A stretch of 64,000 bases of DNA, taken from JBKCUI01 sp052161625. GTDB taxonomy: Bacteria > Planctomycetota > Planctomycetia > Pirellulales > Pirellulaceae. The stretch lies in assembly GCA_052161625.1 (NCBI GenBank), contig CP197412.1; one strand, given 5' to 3'. The notes under the pieces were generated by a model. The model ran no database searches and was not told the origin of the DNA. It saw only the letters and a list, made by a program, of their open reading frames with translations. A program made the position numbers and the translations under genes. How positions within the stretch are numbered: the stretch's first letter is position 1; each line of letters opens with the position of its first letter. Shown in pieces: positions 25,725-34,943 of the stretch.

Positions 25725-28700
25725 ATGAAATCTCCCCACCCACCCTCCGCTCCATCCCTTCCTGCCATGAACACCTCTGCCCCGAGAGCTTGGTTGACCC
25801 CTCCTCTCCTTCTTTTTTTTGCCACCACCTTCCTGTTCGCTTCCCTAAACGGACGGGGCTTGGTCGCGCAGACGGCAAACGATCGAGGTGACCCTACCAG
25901 CGCTATGGCCCCTGAGACCGCGGCGCAGAGCTTTCAGATCCCCGATGGCTACCGCTGGGATTTGGTCCTCCACGAACCCTTGATACGGCAGCCCTTGATG
26001 ACTGCGTTCGACGATGATCGGCGTATGTGGGTGATGGAATACCGGCAATACCCGGAACCTGCCGGTCTCAAACCTCAAAGTCGCGACGCTTACTGGCGCA
26101 TCGTTTACGACAAACAACCCTCTCCTCCGGGCCTCGGCGGCGTCGAAGGAATCGATCGCGTCTCGGTCCACGAAGACCGGGACGGGGATGGCCAATACGA
26201 AACCCATCACGTCTTCTTGGATAATCTGAACATCGCCACGGCGGTCGCTCCGGTTGCCGATGGTGTTTGGGTTCTCAATCCACCCTACCTGACGTTCTAT
26301 CCCGACCGCGATCGCAATCTGAAACCAGATGGACCTCCGGAGATTCATCTCGAAGGCTTCGGACTGGAGGACACCCACTCCGTCGTGAACAGCTTGTGCC
26401 TCGGCCCCGATGGCTGGCTCTACGCCGCGCAGGGGAGCACGGTATCCGGGCAAGTCAAACGATTCGGTTCGGCGGATCCTCCCATTAACACGATGGGGCA
26501 AGCGATCTGGCGATACCACCCTCAACTTCGCCAATACGAAGTCTTCGCCGAGGGTGGTGGCAATGCCTTCGGGGTGGCGTTCGATGACCGCGGGGATATC
26601 TTCTCCGGCCACAACGGTGGTGACACACGAGGCTTTCACTATTTACAGGGGGGCTACTACCGAAAAGGTTTTTCCAAACACGGCAGTCTTTCCAACCCGT
26701 TTGCGTTCGGCTATTTGATGCCGATGAAACACCCTCCGATCCAACGCTTCACCCACGCGATGTTCATGCTGGATCGCTTCTGGAACTCCGATGCGACGCC
26801 CCGCATGTTCGCCATCGATCCCTTGCACGGAAAACTGATCGACACGGTACTTGCTCCCGACGGCTCCACCTACTCGACCAACGATGTTCGCGACATCGTC
26901 TCGAGCAGTGACAAATGGTTCCGCCCCGTCGCCCTCACGCAAGGCCCCGACGGGGGTGTCTACGTTTGCGATTGGTATGACTTCCAAGTAGCCCACATCT
27001 ACGCCCATACCGGGCAACTCGATAAAGAACGAGGTCGGGTGTATCGACTTGTTCGGAACCAAGAACGCAATTCCATAACGCCCGCTTCCATCACGAGCAT
27101 CGAAGAGGCCTTGCAACAATTGCGAAGCCCCATTCGCTGGCAACGGGACCAAGCTCGGCGGTGGATCGCTTCTCAGCCCAATAAAGATCGATGGCAGGAA
27201 CGGCTCGCGTCGACTCTCGAATCCGAGACCGGCGATGTGGCACTGGAGCTTCTCTGGACGATTCACGCGTGCGGCTGGATTCCTGGAACGATCCCTCACG
27301 CCAATTCCCCAACACCTCCATCCCTTCCGATCGAACGAGTTTGCCATTGGGTGGAGCATCCCCATCCCGATGTCCGTCGATGGCTGATTCGGCTTGTGGG
27401 TGATAGCAAGGCATTCCCAGCCCCCTTCGAAAAGGCCGTGCAGCAGTTGTCTGCGAAGGAAAAGGATGTGCGAGTCGCCTGCCAAATCGCGTCTACCGCA
27501 AGGCGTCTTCCCCTCGATTCCTCGCTGGCGATCTTGCCCCCGATGTGGACCGAAGCCTTCCCAGCCAACGATCCCTTCCTACCCCATTTGGTTTGGTGGG
27601 CGATCGAGGCGCATGCGAATCAACCGATGAAGACTGTCACCCCCATCCTGACCGTGGCGGAAATCGAACAGCAGCCTTGGGTCGCAGAATTCTTGTTCCC
27701 CCGATTGGTCGAGCGGTTCAGTCGAGTCCCTACCGAAGAGGGGTGGAATGCCGTCCTCGGTGTTCTTCGACGAACCGCACAACTTTCAAACCCTTCGCTC
27801 CGCACAGCCTCCGCCACCAAGTCGATCGAAGCCTTTGAAAGAGCGTTTCAAAACAGATCCCTCCAAAGCGTCCCCGCTGCAGTGGTCGATGCCCTCGCAG
27901 GACTCGGCGTCCCCTCGCTCCCCCTTGCTATCCGCAGGGAGGATCCAGCCGCCGTGAAAAAGGGTGTGGCAATTGTGCGAGACTCCAAAGCGAAATCGGA
28001 ACAACGCGTTGCACTGATTCGATTGGGTGGAGAGCTGCGCATCCCCACATTCCTTCCCGCATTGCTCGAAGAAATTCGCAAAGACCCGGCCGATGAAAAG
28101 GCCCGGCAAGCGGCCTTGGCCGCCCTGGCGGGTTTCGACAGCCCCGCCATTGCGGAAGCCATCCTCGCCGTGTGGCCGAAGCTCACGGAAGAAAGCCGGT
28201 CGATCGCCGGAGCAACCCTCGCGCGACGCGTTGCGTGGACCGAGCGATGGCTGAAGGCATGCGAGAAGGACCAAGTCGACGCGAGTACCCTGCCTCTCGA
28301 TGCCCAGCGCGCCATGCGATGGCTTGAAAACGAAGCGCTCCAAAAGACGCTCGAGAAACGCTACCCAGCCCCTTCGGGCATGAATCTCGTCAGCGCCGAC
28401 CAAGCGGCCGAGAAGATGATCCCGCTACTCGACGAAAAGCCCGGCGATCCCTACCGAGGAAAAAAAATCTACCGAACCCAATGCGGTCGCTGCCACCAAC
28501 TCTTTGACGATGGAGGTGGCATCGGCCCCGACTTGACCGGTTACCAACGTGATCAGCTCAAGACGCTATTGAGAAACATCATTGCACCCAGTTTGGAGAT
28601 CCGTGAAGGCTATCAGACCGTCGTGCTGATCCTCGACGATGACTCGACGGCCACTGGGTTCATCGAATCGGAAACCGAGGATCAACTCGTCCTGAAAGGT

Positions 28701-28859
28701 CTCGATGGCCAACCACAGACGATTGAAAAATCCGCGATTCTCACCCGAAAGCAACAGAGCCTTTCGATCATGCCCGAGAAATTGCTCGACGCTCTCTCCG
28801 CACAGGAATTGAGCGATCTGATGGCCTATCTGAGGACAACCCAACCACTCAACGATTGA
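25725..28859 (+). CDS. PVC-type CxxCH heme protein: beta-propeller dehydrogenase-like, HEAT and cytochrome c
   Basis: A 1044-aa exported multidomain protein typical of planctomycetes. Signal peptide within the first 50 residues (start at 25725, or at the in-frame ATG 25767). Residues about 60-440 form a glucose/sorbosone-dehydrogenase-like beta-propeller (VVNSLCLGPDGWLY; GGGNAFGVAFDDRGDIFSGHNGGDTRG; LTQGPDGGVYVCDWYD). Residues about 450-890 are helical HEAT-type repeats. A cytochrome c heme site CGRCH is at 920-924, with GPDLTGYQ and a later Met for axial ligation, followed by a PVC heme-binding C-terminal extension to the end. Likely a periplasmic redox enzyme for sugars; the substrate is not known. 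Confidence 0.93.
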   Translation: MKSPHPPSAPSLPAMNTSAPRAWLTPPLLLFFATTFLFASLNGRGLVAQTANDRGDPTSAMAPETAAQSFQIPDGYRWDLVLHEPLIRQPLMTAFDDDRRMWVMEYRQYPEPAGLKPQSRDAYWRIVYDKQPSPPGLGGVEGIDRVSVHEDRDGDGQYETHHVFLDNLNIATAVAPVADGVWVLNPPYLTFYPDRDRNLKPDGPPEIHLEGFGLEDTHSVVNSLCLGPDGWLYAAQGSTVSGQVKRFGSADPPINTMGQAIWRYHPQLRQYEVFAEGGGNAFGVAFDDRGDIFSGHNGGDTRGFHYLQGGYYRKGFSKHGSLSNPFAFGYLMPMKHPPIQRFTHAMFMLDRFWNSDATPRMFAIDPLHGKLIDTVLAPDGSTYSTNDVRDIVSSSDKWFRPVALTQGPDGGVYVCDWYDFQVAHIYAHTGQLDKERGRVYRLVRNQERNSITPASITSIEEALQQLRSPIRWQRDQARRWIASQPNKDRWQERLASTLESETGDVALELLWTIHACGWIPGTIPHANSPTPPSLPIERVCHWVEHPHPDVRRWLIRLVGDSKAFPAPFEKAVQQLSAKEKDVRVACQIASTARRLPLDSSLAILPPMWTEAFPANDPFLPHLVWWAIEAHANQPMKTVTPILTVAEIEQQPWVAEFLFPRLVERFSRVPTEEGWNAVLGVLRRTAQLSNPSLRTASATKSIEAFERAFQNRSLQSVPAAVVDALAGLGVPSLPLAIRREDPAAVKKGVAIVRDSKAKSEQRVALIRLGGELRIPTFLPALLEEIRKDPADEKARQAALAALAGFDSPAIAEAILAVWPKLTEESRSIAGATLARRVAWTERWLKACEKDQVDASTLPLDAQRAMRWLENEALQKTLEKRYPAPSGMNLVSADQAAEKMIPLLDEKPGDPYRGKKIYRTQCGRCHQLFDDGGGIGPDLTGYQRDQLKTLLRNIIAPSLEIREGYQTVVLILDDDSTATGFIESETEDQLVLKGLDGQPQTIEKSAILTRKQQSLSIMPEKLLDALSAQELSDLMAYLRTTQPLND

Positions 28860-28876
28860 GCTTCTTCGCCATTTCC

Positions 28877-28905
28877 TTGACGCACATCCCTACCGACGGC
28901 ATGAT
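28877..28905 (+). promoter_or_regulatory. candidate promoter of the vWA operon
   Basis: TTGACG at 28877-28882 and CATGAT at 28900-28905 are 17 bases apart, matching five and four of six consensus positions. They lie between the CxxCH gene end and the first vWA gene. Confidence 0.4.
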
Positions 28906-28970
28906 ACAAAGAGAAACGTCAACGGCCGGCCCGTTGACGACCCCACGCCCTATCTAGCCGAGTCCACGCC

Positions 28971-30458
28971 ATGAGTCGCGCCCCCGATGACGCATTGCTT
29001 GCGCAAGCAGAATTAGCCTTGGAAACGCTCCGCTTCAAAGAGCGCGCTGCCCTTTACCACGCCGCTGCCCAATGGCTCCAAGCGGCTTTACGGCAAGCCG
29101 AACACGGAAACCGTGAACCCCTGGAGCACTGGTTTCTCCAACATCGAGACTTGATCGACCTACCCCTCTCGCCGAACGATCCATCACCAAGTCCAGGTAC
29201 GAGCCAAGACCCGATTCCAGGGTACGAACCGATTCCAAGGTACGAGTCGGTTCCAAATGAATCTCCATGGGCGGAGATGGAAGCGGCCATCCTCCAGCGG
29301 AAACGAGAGGAACAGCCGGTTCCCGACGGTGAATCGGAGCTGACAGAATCGCCATCGCTCGTCCCGGAGACCGAGTCCTCCGAAGAAGAGATACCATCCC
29401 CCGGCATCGACTCACCTTCGACGTCATCGGATGTGACCGACATCGAAGCCGCAGCCGTCATCGCTAGCCCCTTTCACTTGGATCACGAAAGGGCGCCCAC
29501 GCACCGATCAAAACGACCTTGGTGGCGCGCATCCCATGTCTGGATCAGCGCTGCAGTGCACGCATTCGCCATCGGCCTATTGAGTTTGGTCGTCATCCAG
29601 CAAATCAGCCAACCACAAGTCTTAGCAATCGTCTCGGCGACCGTCGAAGCGGAGGAGGTACTTGTGGAAACTCCCATGGAATCACCCAGCGAGTTAGAGG
29701 CGGAGCCCGTGGAAACCTTAGCGATGGAAACGCCGAACTTCGATCCCGACATCCCCGACATTCCCGATCCGACCATGTCCGAACTCGATCTGTCGGGGCC
29801 ACTCTTGACACAGGAGAACAGCGCCCGAGAGGTCGCGAAGGCCCTTCAAGCCAAACCGGTCTCGGCGCCGGGAAAGAATTGGGTTGCCGGAGCGGAATTC
29901 TTTGGCGTGAAAGCCACCGGCAATACGTTTGTCTACATCGTCGACTGCTCACCGAGCATGAGACGGGATAACGCATTCGACTTTGCCAAGCAGGAGATCA
30001 CGCGATCGTTGCAAAGCATGAAGCCGTCGCAGAGGTTCTCGATCCTCTTCTTTGGAAAGGAAGTCGAACGGCTTGAGTTCAGTCCCGGCCAGCCCGAGGA
30101 GTTTCCTGTCCCCGCCACTCCTGAAAACGTTGAAAAGACACTCCGTTGGATGGCTCGTTGCAGCATTCAAAAAGAGGGGCTCCCTCCCAACGACGCGCTC
30201 GATTTGGCCATCGCCATGCAGCCGGATGGCGTTTTCCTCTTGTTTGACGGAGATACTCGCGTCGACGTCCCAAAACACCTTGGACAAGCCAACCGCTCCA
30301 CCGATATACTCACATCTGGGGAGCCTCGGGTCCCGATCCATGTTGTCCATTTTTTCCTCGACGAGTTTGCACCCGCCATGCAACGCGTGGCCGCCGAGAA
30401 TTTAGGGACTTACCGATTCATCCCTCGACCGGAGCGGGGTTCGAAATCCAAGCGATAG
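28971..30458 (+). CDS. membrane-anchored von Willebrand factor A domain protein (first of a pair)
   Basis: A 495-aa protein. Residues 1-175 are cytoplasmic: a helical start, then an acidic Pro/Glu/Ser-rich low-complexity part. One membrane segment is at about 190-212 (VWISAAVHAFAIGLLSLVVI). After another acidic linker a vWA domain begins near 305 with AEFFGVKATGNTFVYIVDCSPSM; the MIDAS motif DxSxS starts at D325. Cys in DCSPS is unusual but the metal residues remain. Layout and domain sequence match the next gene, so they are paralogues acting perhaps as partners. Their stops and starts overlap or nearly so. Confidence 0.88.
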   Translation: MSRAPDDALLAQAELALETLRFKERAALYHAAAQWLQAALRQAEHGNREPLEHWFLQHRDLIDLPLSPNDPSPSPGTSQDPIPGYEPIPRYESVPNESPWAEMEAAILQRKREEQPVPDGESELTESPSLVPETESSEEEIPSPGIDSPSTSSDVTDIEAAAVIASPFHLDHERAPTHRSKRPWWRASHVWISAAVHAFAIGLLSLVVIQQISQPQVLAIVSATVEAEEVLVETPMESPSELEAEPVETLAMETPNFDPDIPDIPDPTMSELDLSGPLLTQENSAREVAKALQAKPVSAPGKNWVAGAEFFGVKATGNTFVYIVDCSPSMRRDNAFDFAKQEITRSLQSMKPSQRFSILFFGKEVERLEFSPGQPEEFPVPATPENVEKTLRWMARCSIQKEGLPPNDALDLAIAMQPDGVFLLFDGDTRVDVPKHLGQANRSTDILTSGEPRVPIHVVHFFLDEFAPAMQRVAAENLGTYRFIPRPERGSKSKR

Positions 30459-30466
30459 TGGGAATC

Positions 30467-31417
30467 ATGAATAAAAATCAGCATGATCGAAGCCCCCCCT
30501 CGCTCGCGTCTTGGATTTCATTCTTAGTCAGTTTCTTGGTCCACCTCACCGCCTGCCTGGCGCTTGCCGTTTTGCTCATCGGCGGTCAAGGAAACTCGGG
30601 TAATGACATCGTCATCTCGATGTCCTCCTCGTCCGACTCCGAGACGGAATCGCTCGCGCTGCTAGAACTCGATTCCGTTCAACCAGAACTCACAGAAGAA
30701 ATCAACGAACCAGTCGAAATCACCACTCCCACCCTCGATGTCGACGTCCAAGTAGAAATCGATGCGTCGCAGGTCGTTGCCTCCGACCTGTCCGCAGTCC
30801 GTCAAGCCTCAGGGGTGCGCGCCGGTGTTCAAGACGCCGAGGAAGAAGCGTCCCAAAAGACAGAGGGGCAATCCAAGGCTCAATTCTTCGGAGCGGAAGC
30901 TTCGGGGAATCGTTTTGTTTTTGTGATTGATTCCTCGGGTTCGATGCGAGGGCCGCGATGGGAAGCCCTTTGCGTGGAATTAGAACGAGCCTTGAAAAGT
31001 CTTTCGACCGATCAAGAGTTCTTTGTCATTAGCTTTGACTCCATGCCCCATCCCATGTTCGATCAACCACCCCCTCAGGGTAAATTCCTTACAGCCGTTC
31101 CCCGTTCGGTTCGACGCGTTCGCAATTGGCTTCGCAGTTTGAACCTAGGCAGCAACACCTACCCTGCGTCCTCGCTCGCCATGGCGCTTTCACTGCAGCC
31201 CGATGCGATCTTTCTCCTATCCGATGGTGAAATCATGGATAACACCGTCAACGAGCTTCGAACCTACAATCGGGTACGGTCTGAAAAGGGATACGAGGTA
31301 GCCGTCCCCATTCATACCGTTCTATTGCATAGCGTCGTCGGCTTCCAAACCTTGGAAAGAATCGCCGAAGAGAACGACGGAACGTTTACGCCCGTCCCCT
31401 TTGGAAATCGAGATTGA
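30467..31417 (+). CDS. membrane-anchored von Willebrand factor A domain protein (second of a pair)
   Basis: A 316-aa paralogue of the preceding gene. It has a membrane segment at about residues 12-40 (WISFLVSFLVHLTACLALAVLLIGG), an acidic linker, and a vWA domain introduced by AQFFGAEASGNRFVFVIDSSGSM with an intact MIDAS DSSGS at D155. Later MIDAS parts include SFDSMPH and LLSDGEI. A GTG at 30458 overlaps the last base of the previous stop and may be the actual start; the ATG at 30467 is preferred. The vWA pair is probably one membrane complex with an unknown ligand. Confidence 0.88.
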   Translation: MNKNQHDRSPPSLASWISFLVSFLVHLTACLALAVLLIGGQGNSGNDIVISMSSSSDSETESLALLELDSVQPELTEEINEPVEITTPTLDVDVQVEIDASQVVASDLSAVRQASGVRAGVQDAEEEASQKTEGQSKAQFFGAEASGNRFVFVIDSSGSMRGPRWEALCVELERALKSLSTDQEFFVISFDSMPHPMFDQPPPQGKFLTAVPRSVRRVRNWLRSLNLGSNTYPASSLAMALSLQPDAIFLLSDGEIMDNTVNELRTYNRVRSEKGYEVAVPIHTVLLHSVVGFQTLERIAEENDGTFTPVPFGNRD

Positions 31418-31435
31418 TCCGAACACGATCGCTTC

Positions 31436-32605
31436 ATGACCCCCATCACCATCCGAACCACACCCATCCTGAGAAAACCATTTCGATCCACCGCGACCCT
31501 ATTGGTGTGCAACGTTGCATGTATCGCAGTTTGGCTTTCTGTCTGGGACCGCTCGGGCGCCGCATCTGCTCAGGAGCCCGCACCTCCCGTCGTCGCGACC
31601 ACGGATCGATTGCTCCCTACCGAAATCGATGACTCCGTCCAACGGGGCATTGCGTTTTTGATAAGTCAACAAAAGAGCAGTGGCGCGATTGTTGACCGAG
31701 GCCACGACAATGCGATGACCGCTATGGCGATTATGGCGATGGCGGCCGTTGGACATCAACCGGTCGACAACACACCGGAAGGGCTCTCGATGCGCAAAGC
31801 GCTGCAGTATCTCCTGGGGGAGAACCGGCAAGATCGATCGGGATACTTCGGTGCAAGCGATGGTTCACGCATGTATGGACACGGCATCGTCACCTTGATG
31901 CTCACCGAGATGCTTGGCATGGGACACGACCCGAGCATGAACGAGAAGATCCATGACAGCTGTCAGAAAGCGATCGACTTGATCGTCCGCAGTCAAAAGA
32001 TTCGAAAGCCCGGTTATGCCAAAGGTGGGTGGCGGTATACACCCGATGCCGCCGATAGCGATCTTTCTATCACGGTGTGGCAAGTCATGGCGCTCCGGAG
32101 TGCGAAGAACGATGGACTCGAAGTCCCCTCGGAGACGATTGATGAAGCCGTCGGATACTTGATCCGGTCCTACACCTCCCCTGTCGATGCGAGCGGAGTT
32201 CCGAAGATTCGCAAGAACGGGTTTTCGTACGAAGCCCACAACGACAATCCGACGTTCTCGATGACGTCAGCTGGATTGCTCGCGATGCAGGTTTGTGGGG
32301 AATACGAATCGGAATTGGTCCAAGGGGCGACGGAATGGTTGCAGGAGCATCCCCCCACCTGGGCCGACCGCTTCGTTTTGTATGGCGTTTACTATTACGC
32401 GCAAGGCATGCATCAGCGGGGAGGCAAGGTTGCCGAAGAGGCCGAAGAGGTCGTCCGCAAGCTGCTTCTCGACAAACAACAGCCCGACGGAGCTTGGAAT
32501 TCCTCCAGCGGGGAAGAGCAAAACGCAGGGAAGGTTTACTGCACGGCTTTAGCGATCCTAAGTCTGTCGGTAAAGTATCACTTCCTCCCGATCTACCAAA
32601 GGTAG
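31436..32605 (+). CDS. exported prenyltransferase/squalene-cyclase-repeat protein
   Basis: A 389-aa protein with an N-terminal hydrophobic segment (LLVCNVACIAVWLSVWDRSGAASAQ) read as a signal or anchor. The remainder is an alpha/alpha toroid built of squalene-oxidase/prenyltransferase repeats: GIAFLISQQKSSG, ALQYLLGENRQDRSGYF, KAIDLIVRSQKIRKPGYAKGGWRYTP and LLLDKQQPDGAWN. The DxDD catalytic motif of squalene-hopene cyclases is not seen; DSDLSITVWQVMALR resembles that of non-catalytic family members. Planctomycetes have many such proteins. Follows the vWA pair by 18 bases, so likely part of the same envelope system. Confidence 0.85.
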   Translation: MTPITIRTTPILRKPFRSTATLLVCNVACIAVWLSVWDRSGAASAQEPAPPVVATTDRLLPTEIDDSVQRGIAFLISQQKSSGAIVDRGHDNAMTAMAIMAMAAVGHQPVDNTPEGLSMRKALQYLLGENRQDRSGYFGASDGSRMYGHGIVTLMLTEMLGMGHDPSMNEKIHDSCQKAIDLIVRSQKIRKPGYAKGGWRYTPDAADSDLSITVWQVMALRSAKNDGLEVPSETIDEAVGYLIRSYTSPVDASGVPKIRKNGFSYEAHNDNPTFSMTSAGLLAMQVCGEYESELVQGATEWLQEHPPTWADRFVLYGVYYYAQGMHQRGGKVAEEAEEVVRKLLLDKQQPDGAWNSSSGEEQNAGKVYCTALAILSLSVKYHFLPIYQR

Positions 32606-32693
32606 AAACGGATCGATTCGATGGAATGGTTTGGCGTTATTCCCCCCTGCATACATCCCCGTGCATACATCCCCGTGAGAGTTTGGTGGTTCC

Positions 32694-34145
32694 ATGCAAT
32701 GTGTCCGCTCCCTTCCCAATTGGCTTGGCTCCCCCTGCGACGCGATCGTCCTCGCCACTCCCGAAAACTGGCGAGCTGCCGCTCATCTCACGGAGGCCGA
32801 TCAAGCGACCAACGGACTCTTGTCGCGATTGCTGGAATCGGGTGAGGTTTCGACCAAGCCTTGGAAGACGACCCTGCTGCAATCTCCTGCGGGGATCGCG
32901 ACCAAGCAACTGGTCTTGGTGGGTATCGGCTCGGCATCGGATTGGAATCCCCTCACGGCCGGCCGCGCAGCAGGGGCCGGCATGAAGCTCCTTGCAAGCA
33001 AATCGCGAGAACTCGTCCGGTTCGTCGGATTCACCGGAAGCGGGGAAATCGAACGGGCCGCGGTGGCCGGAGCGATGGTCGGGTGCGTTGGGCAAGACCT
33101 CTTCCGAAAGGAAAAGTCCCTCTACGAACCAGAAAGCTTGGAATGGCACGATCTCCAAGAAGAGAACCTTCGCAAGGGACTTGCCATCGGGGAATCGGTG
33201 AACCTCACTCGAAAGCTGGTCAATCTCCCCCCGAACTACCTGTACCCCGAAACCTTCGCGGAGGCTGCGCAAGGAGTCGCGCATCAACACAAACTGTCGA
33301 TAGACATCTGGGACAAAACCAAACTGGAAAGCGAACGATGCGGCTCCCTTCTCGGGGTAGCGCGAGGTTCGGTCAAGGAACCCCGTTTGATCATTCTCCA
33401 GTACCGGGGCGACGAACCAACCGTTGCACCCATCGCATTGGTCGGCAAAGGAGTGACGTTCGACAGCGGTGGGTACTCGATCAAACCGACCGACGGGATG
33501 CTCACCATGAAGTGCGACATGGCTGGTGCAGCGACCGTGCTGGGAATCATGCAAGCTGCGGCACGCCTTCAAGCCCGATGCAATTTAGTAGCCGTCGTCG
33601 GATTGGTCGAGAACTTGATCTCCGGAGATGCATTCAAGCTCGGAGATGTCCTCACCGCACGGAGTGGCAAAACGATCGAGATCCATAACACGGATGCCGA
33701 AGGACGGCTGGTGCTCGCCGATTGTCTGGACGTGGCTGCCGGATTCTCCCCTTCGAAGATCGTGGACTTCGCCACGCTAACCGGAGCTTGCTGCGTCGCG
33801 TTGGGGAACGATATCTCCGGCCTGATGACCAATGCGACCCAGTGGCAATCGGAGATCCAGTCGGCGGCAGAGCGCTGCGGCGAGTATGTATGGCCACTCC
33901 CCATGCACAGTTTCTTTTCCGAGCAAATCGCCGGAAAAGTCGCCGATATCAAGAACGTAGGCGAGGGACGCTGGGGCGGAGCCATCACCGCTGCGAAATT
34001 CCTGGAAGAGTTCGTGCAGCAGATCCCTTGGACCCATATCGACATCGCCGGCCCCTCCTTCTTGGATAGCCCCAAAGCTTGGTGCGATGCGGGAGGGAGC
34101 GGAACATTGGTTCGTACCTTCGCAGAATTACTGAGCAGCTCGTGA
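32694..34145 (+). CDS. pepA: leucyl aminopeptidase (M17)
   Basis: A 483-aa cytosolic metallo-aminopeptidase, normally hexameric, removing N-terminal residues from peptides. The M17 catalytic region is intact: GKGVTFDSGGYSIKP, MKCDMAGAATVLG, and the signature NTDAEGRLVLAD beginning at N332, which holds two metal ligands and the catalytic Arg. The C-terminal half closes with GGAITAAKFLEEF and THIDIAGP. Its stop TGA is overlapped by the GTG of tsaB (GTGA), which couples the two. Confidence 0.95.
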   Translation: MQCVRSLPNWLGSPCDAIVLATPENWRAAAHLTEADQATNGLLSRLLESGEVSTKPWKTTLLQSPAGIATKQLVLVGIGSASDWNPLTAGRAAGAGMKLLASKSRELVRFVGFTGSGEIERAAVAGAMVGCVGQDLFRKEKSLYEPESLEWHDLQEENLRKGLAIGESVNLTRKLVNLPPNYLYPETFAEAAQGVAHQHKLSIDIWDKTKLESERCGSLLGVARGSVKEPRLIILQYRGDEPTVAPIALVGKGVTFDSGGYSIKPTDGMLTMKCDMAGAATVLGIMQAAARLQARCNLVAVVGLVENLISGDAFKLGDVLTARSGKTIEIHNTDAEGRLVLADCLDVAAGFSPSKIVDFATLTGACCVALGNDISGLMTNATQWQSEIQSAAERCGEYVWPLPMHSFFSEQIAGKVADIKNVGEGRWGGAITAAKFLEEFVQQIPWTHIDIAGPSFLDSPKAWCDAGGSGTLVRTFAELLSSS

Positions 34146-34888
34146 GCGTTCTCTTAGCATTGGAGACGAGTGGCAAATCAGGCTCCGTCGCCATCATCGA
34201 TCGCTCGGGAGATCCTGCTTCGGTGCAATCGATTGTTCTTCCAGACGATATTGGTTCGGGGCAGTCGCTGGCGCCTGCTATCCGAAGATTGCTGGATCAG
34301 AGTGGGCTTGCCACGTCCCAGATCGGATGCATCGCCTTGCTCACAGGGCCAGGATCGTTCACCGGTCTTCGGGTCGGAGTCGCGACGGCCAAGGCGATGG
34401 GGTACGGGTTGGGATGCCCGATCGTGGAGTTGGATACGCTCGATGCGATTCATTGGCAATGCGAAGCGTTGGTTCCCGATCGAGTCCGTTGGACCCATGT
34501 ATTGCTGGACGCGTTTCGGGGTCAATTGTTCTGGAAACAATGGGGAGGAGACGTTTCGAGTCCCCATGCCGGGACGCAAGCCATCGACATCGAGGATTTT
34601 TTGATGGAGTTGCAGCGGTTAGGTCCGAGTAAGCACCATCGATTGGCCGGGCCCGGCTGTGATCGGCTGCGCAGGTTTTTGGCCAACGAAGAGGGGATGG
34701 ACGCGTGGAGTGCTTGGCTGGAAGGGGTGCAGTGGCTGGAAGACTCGCGATTTTCCCCGCAAGCTGTGACGGTCGCGAGAATGGGTCGAGAGAAATGGGT
34801 GCGGGGAGAGTTCACCGAGTTGTTCGCGTTGCTACCCCATTATTACCGGGGGAGTGCGGCCGAAGAGAAAAAGAAGAAGCTGTCATGA
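34142..34888 (+). CDS. tsaB: tRNA threonylcarbamoyladenosine biosynthesis protein TsaB
   Basis: A 248-aa partner of TsaD in making t6A37 of tRNAs reading ANN codons. The start SVLLALETSGKSGSVAI and the conserved block IALLTGPGSFTGLRVGVATAKAMGYG are typical. The GTG at 34142 overlaps the pepA stop. In the C-terminal half the sequence is more divergent. The last residues are Lys-rich (EEKKKKLS). tsaD, tsaC and tsaE are not in the window. Confidence 0.93.
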   Translation: MSVLLALETSGKSGSVAIIDRSGDPASVQSIVLPDDIGSGQSLAPAIRRLLDQSGLATSQIGCIALLTGPGSFTGLRVGVATAKAMGYGLGCPIVELDTLDAIHWQCEALVPDRVRWTHVLLDAFRGQLFWKQWGGDVSSPHAGTQAIDIEDFLMELQRLGPSKHHRLAGPGCDRLRRFLANEEGMDAWSAWLEGVQWLEDSRFSPQAVTVARMGREKWVRGEFTELFALLPHYYRGSAAEEKKKKLS

Positions 34889-34943
34889 AATTGCCGCGGC
34901 GGTATAGTATGAGCTCTGGCACCGAAAACACTTGAGAAGCCCC

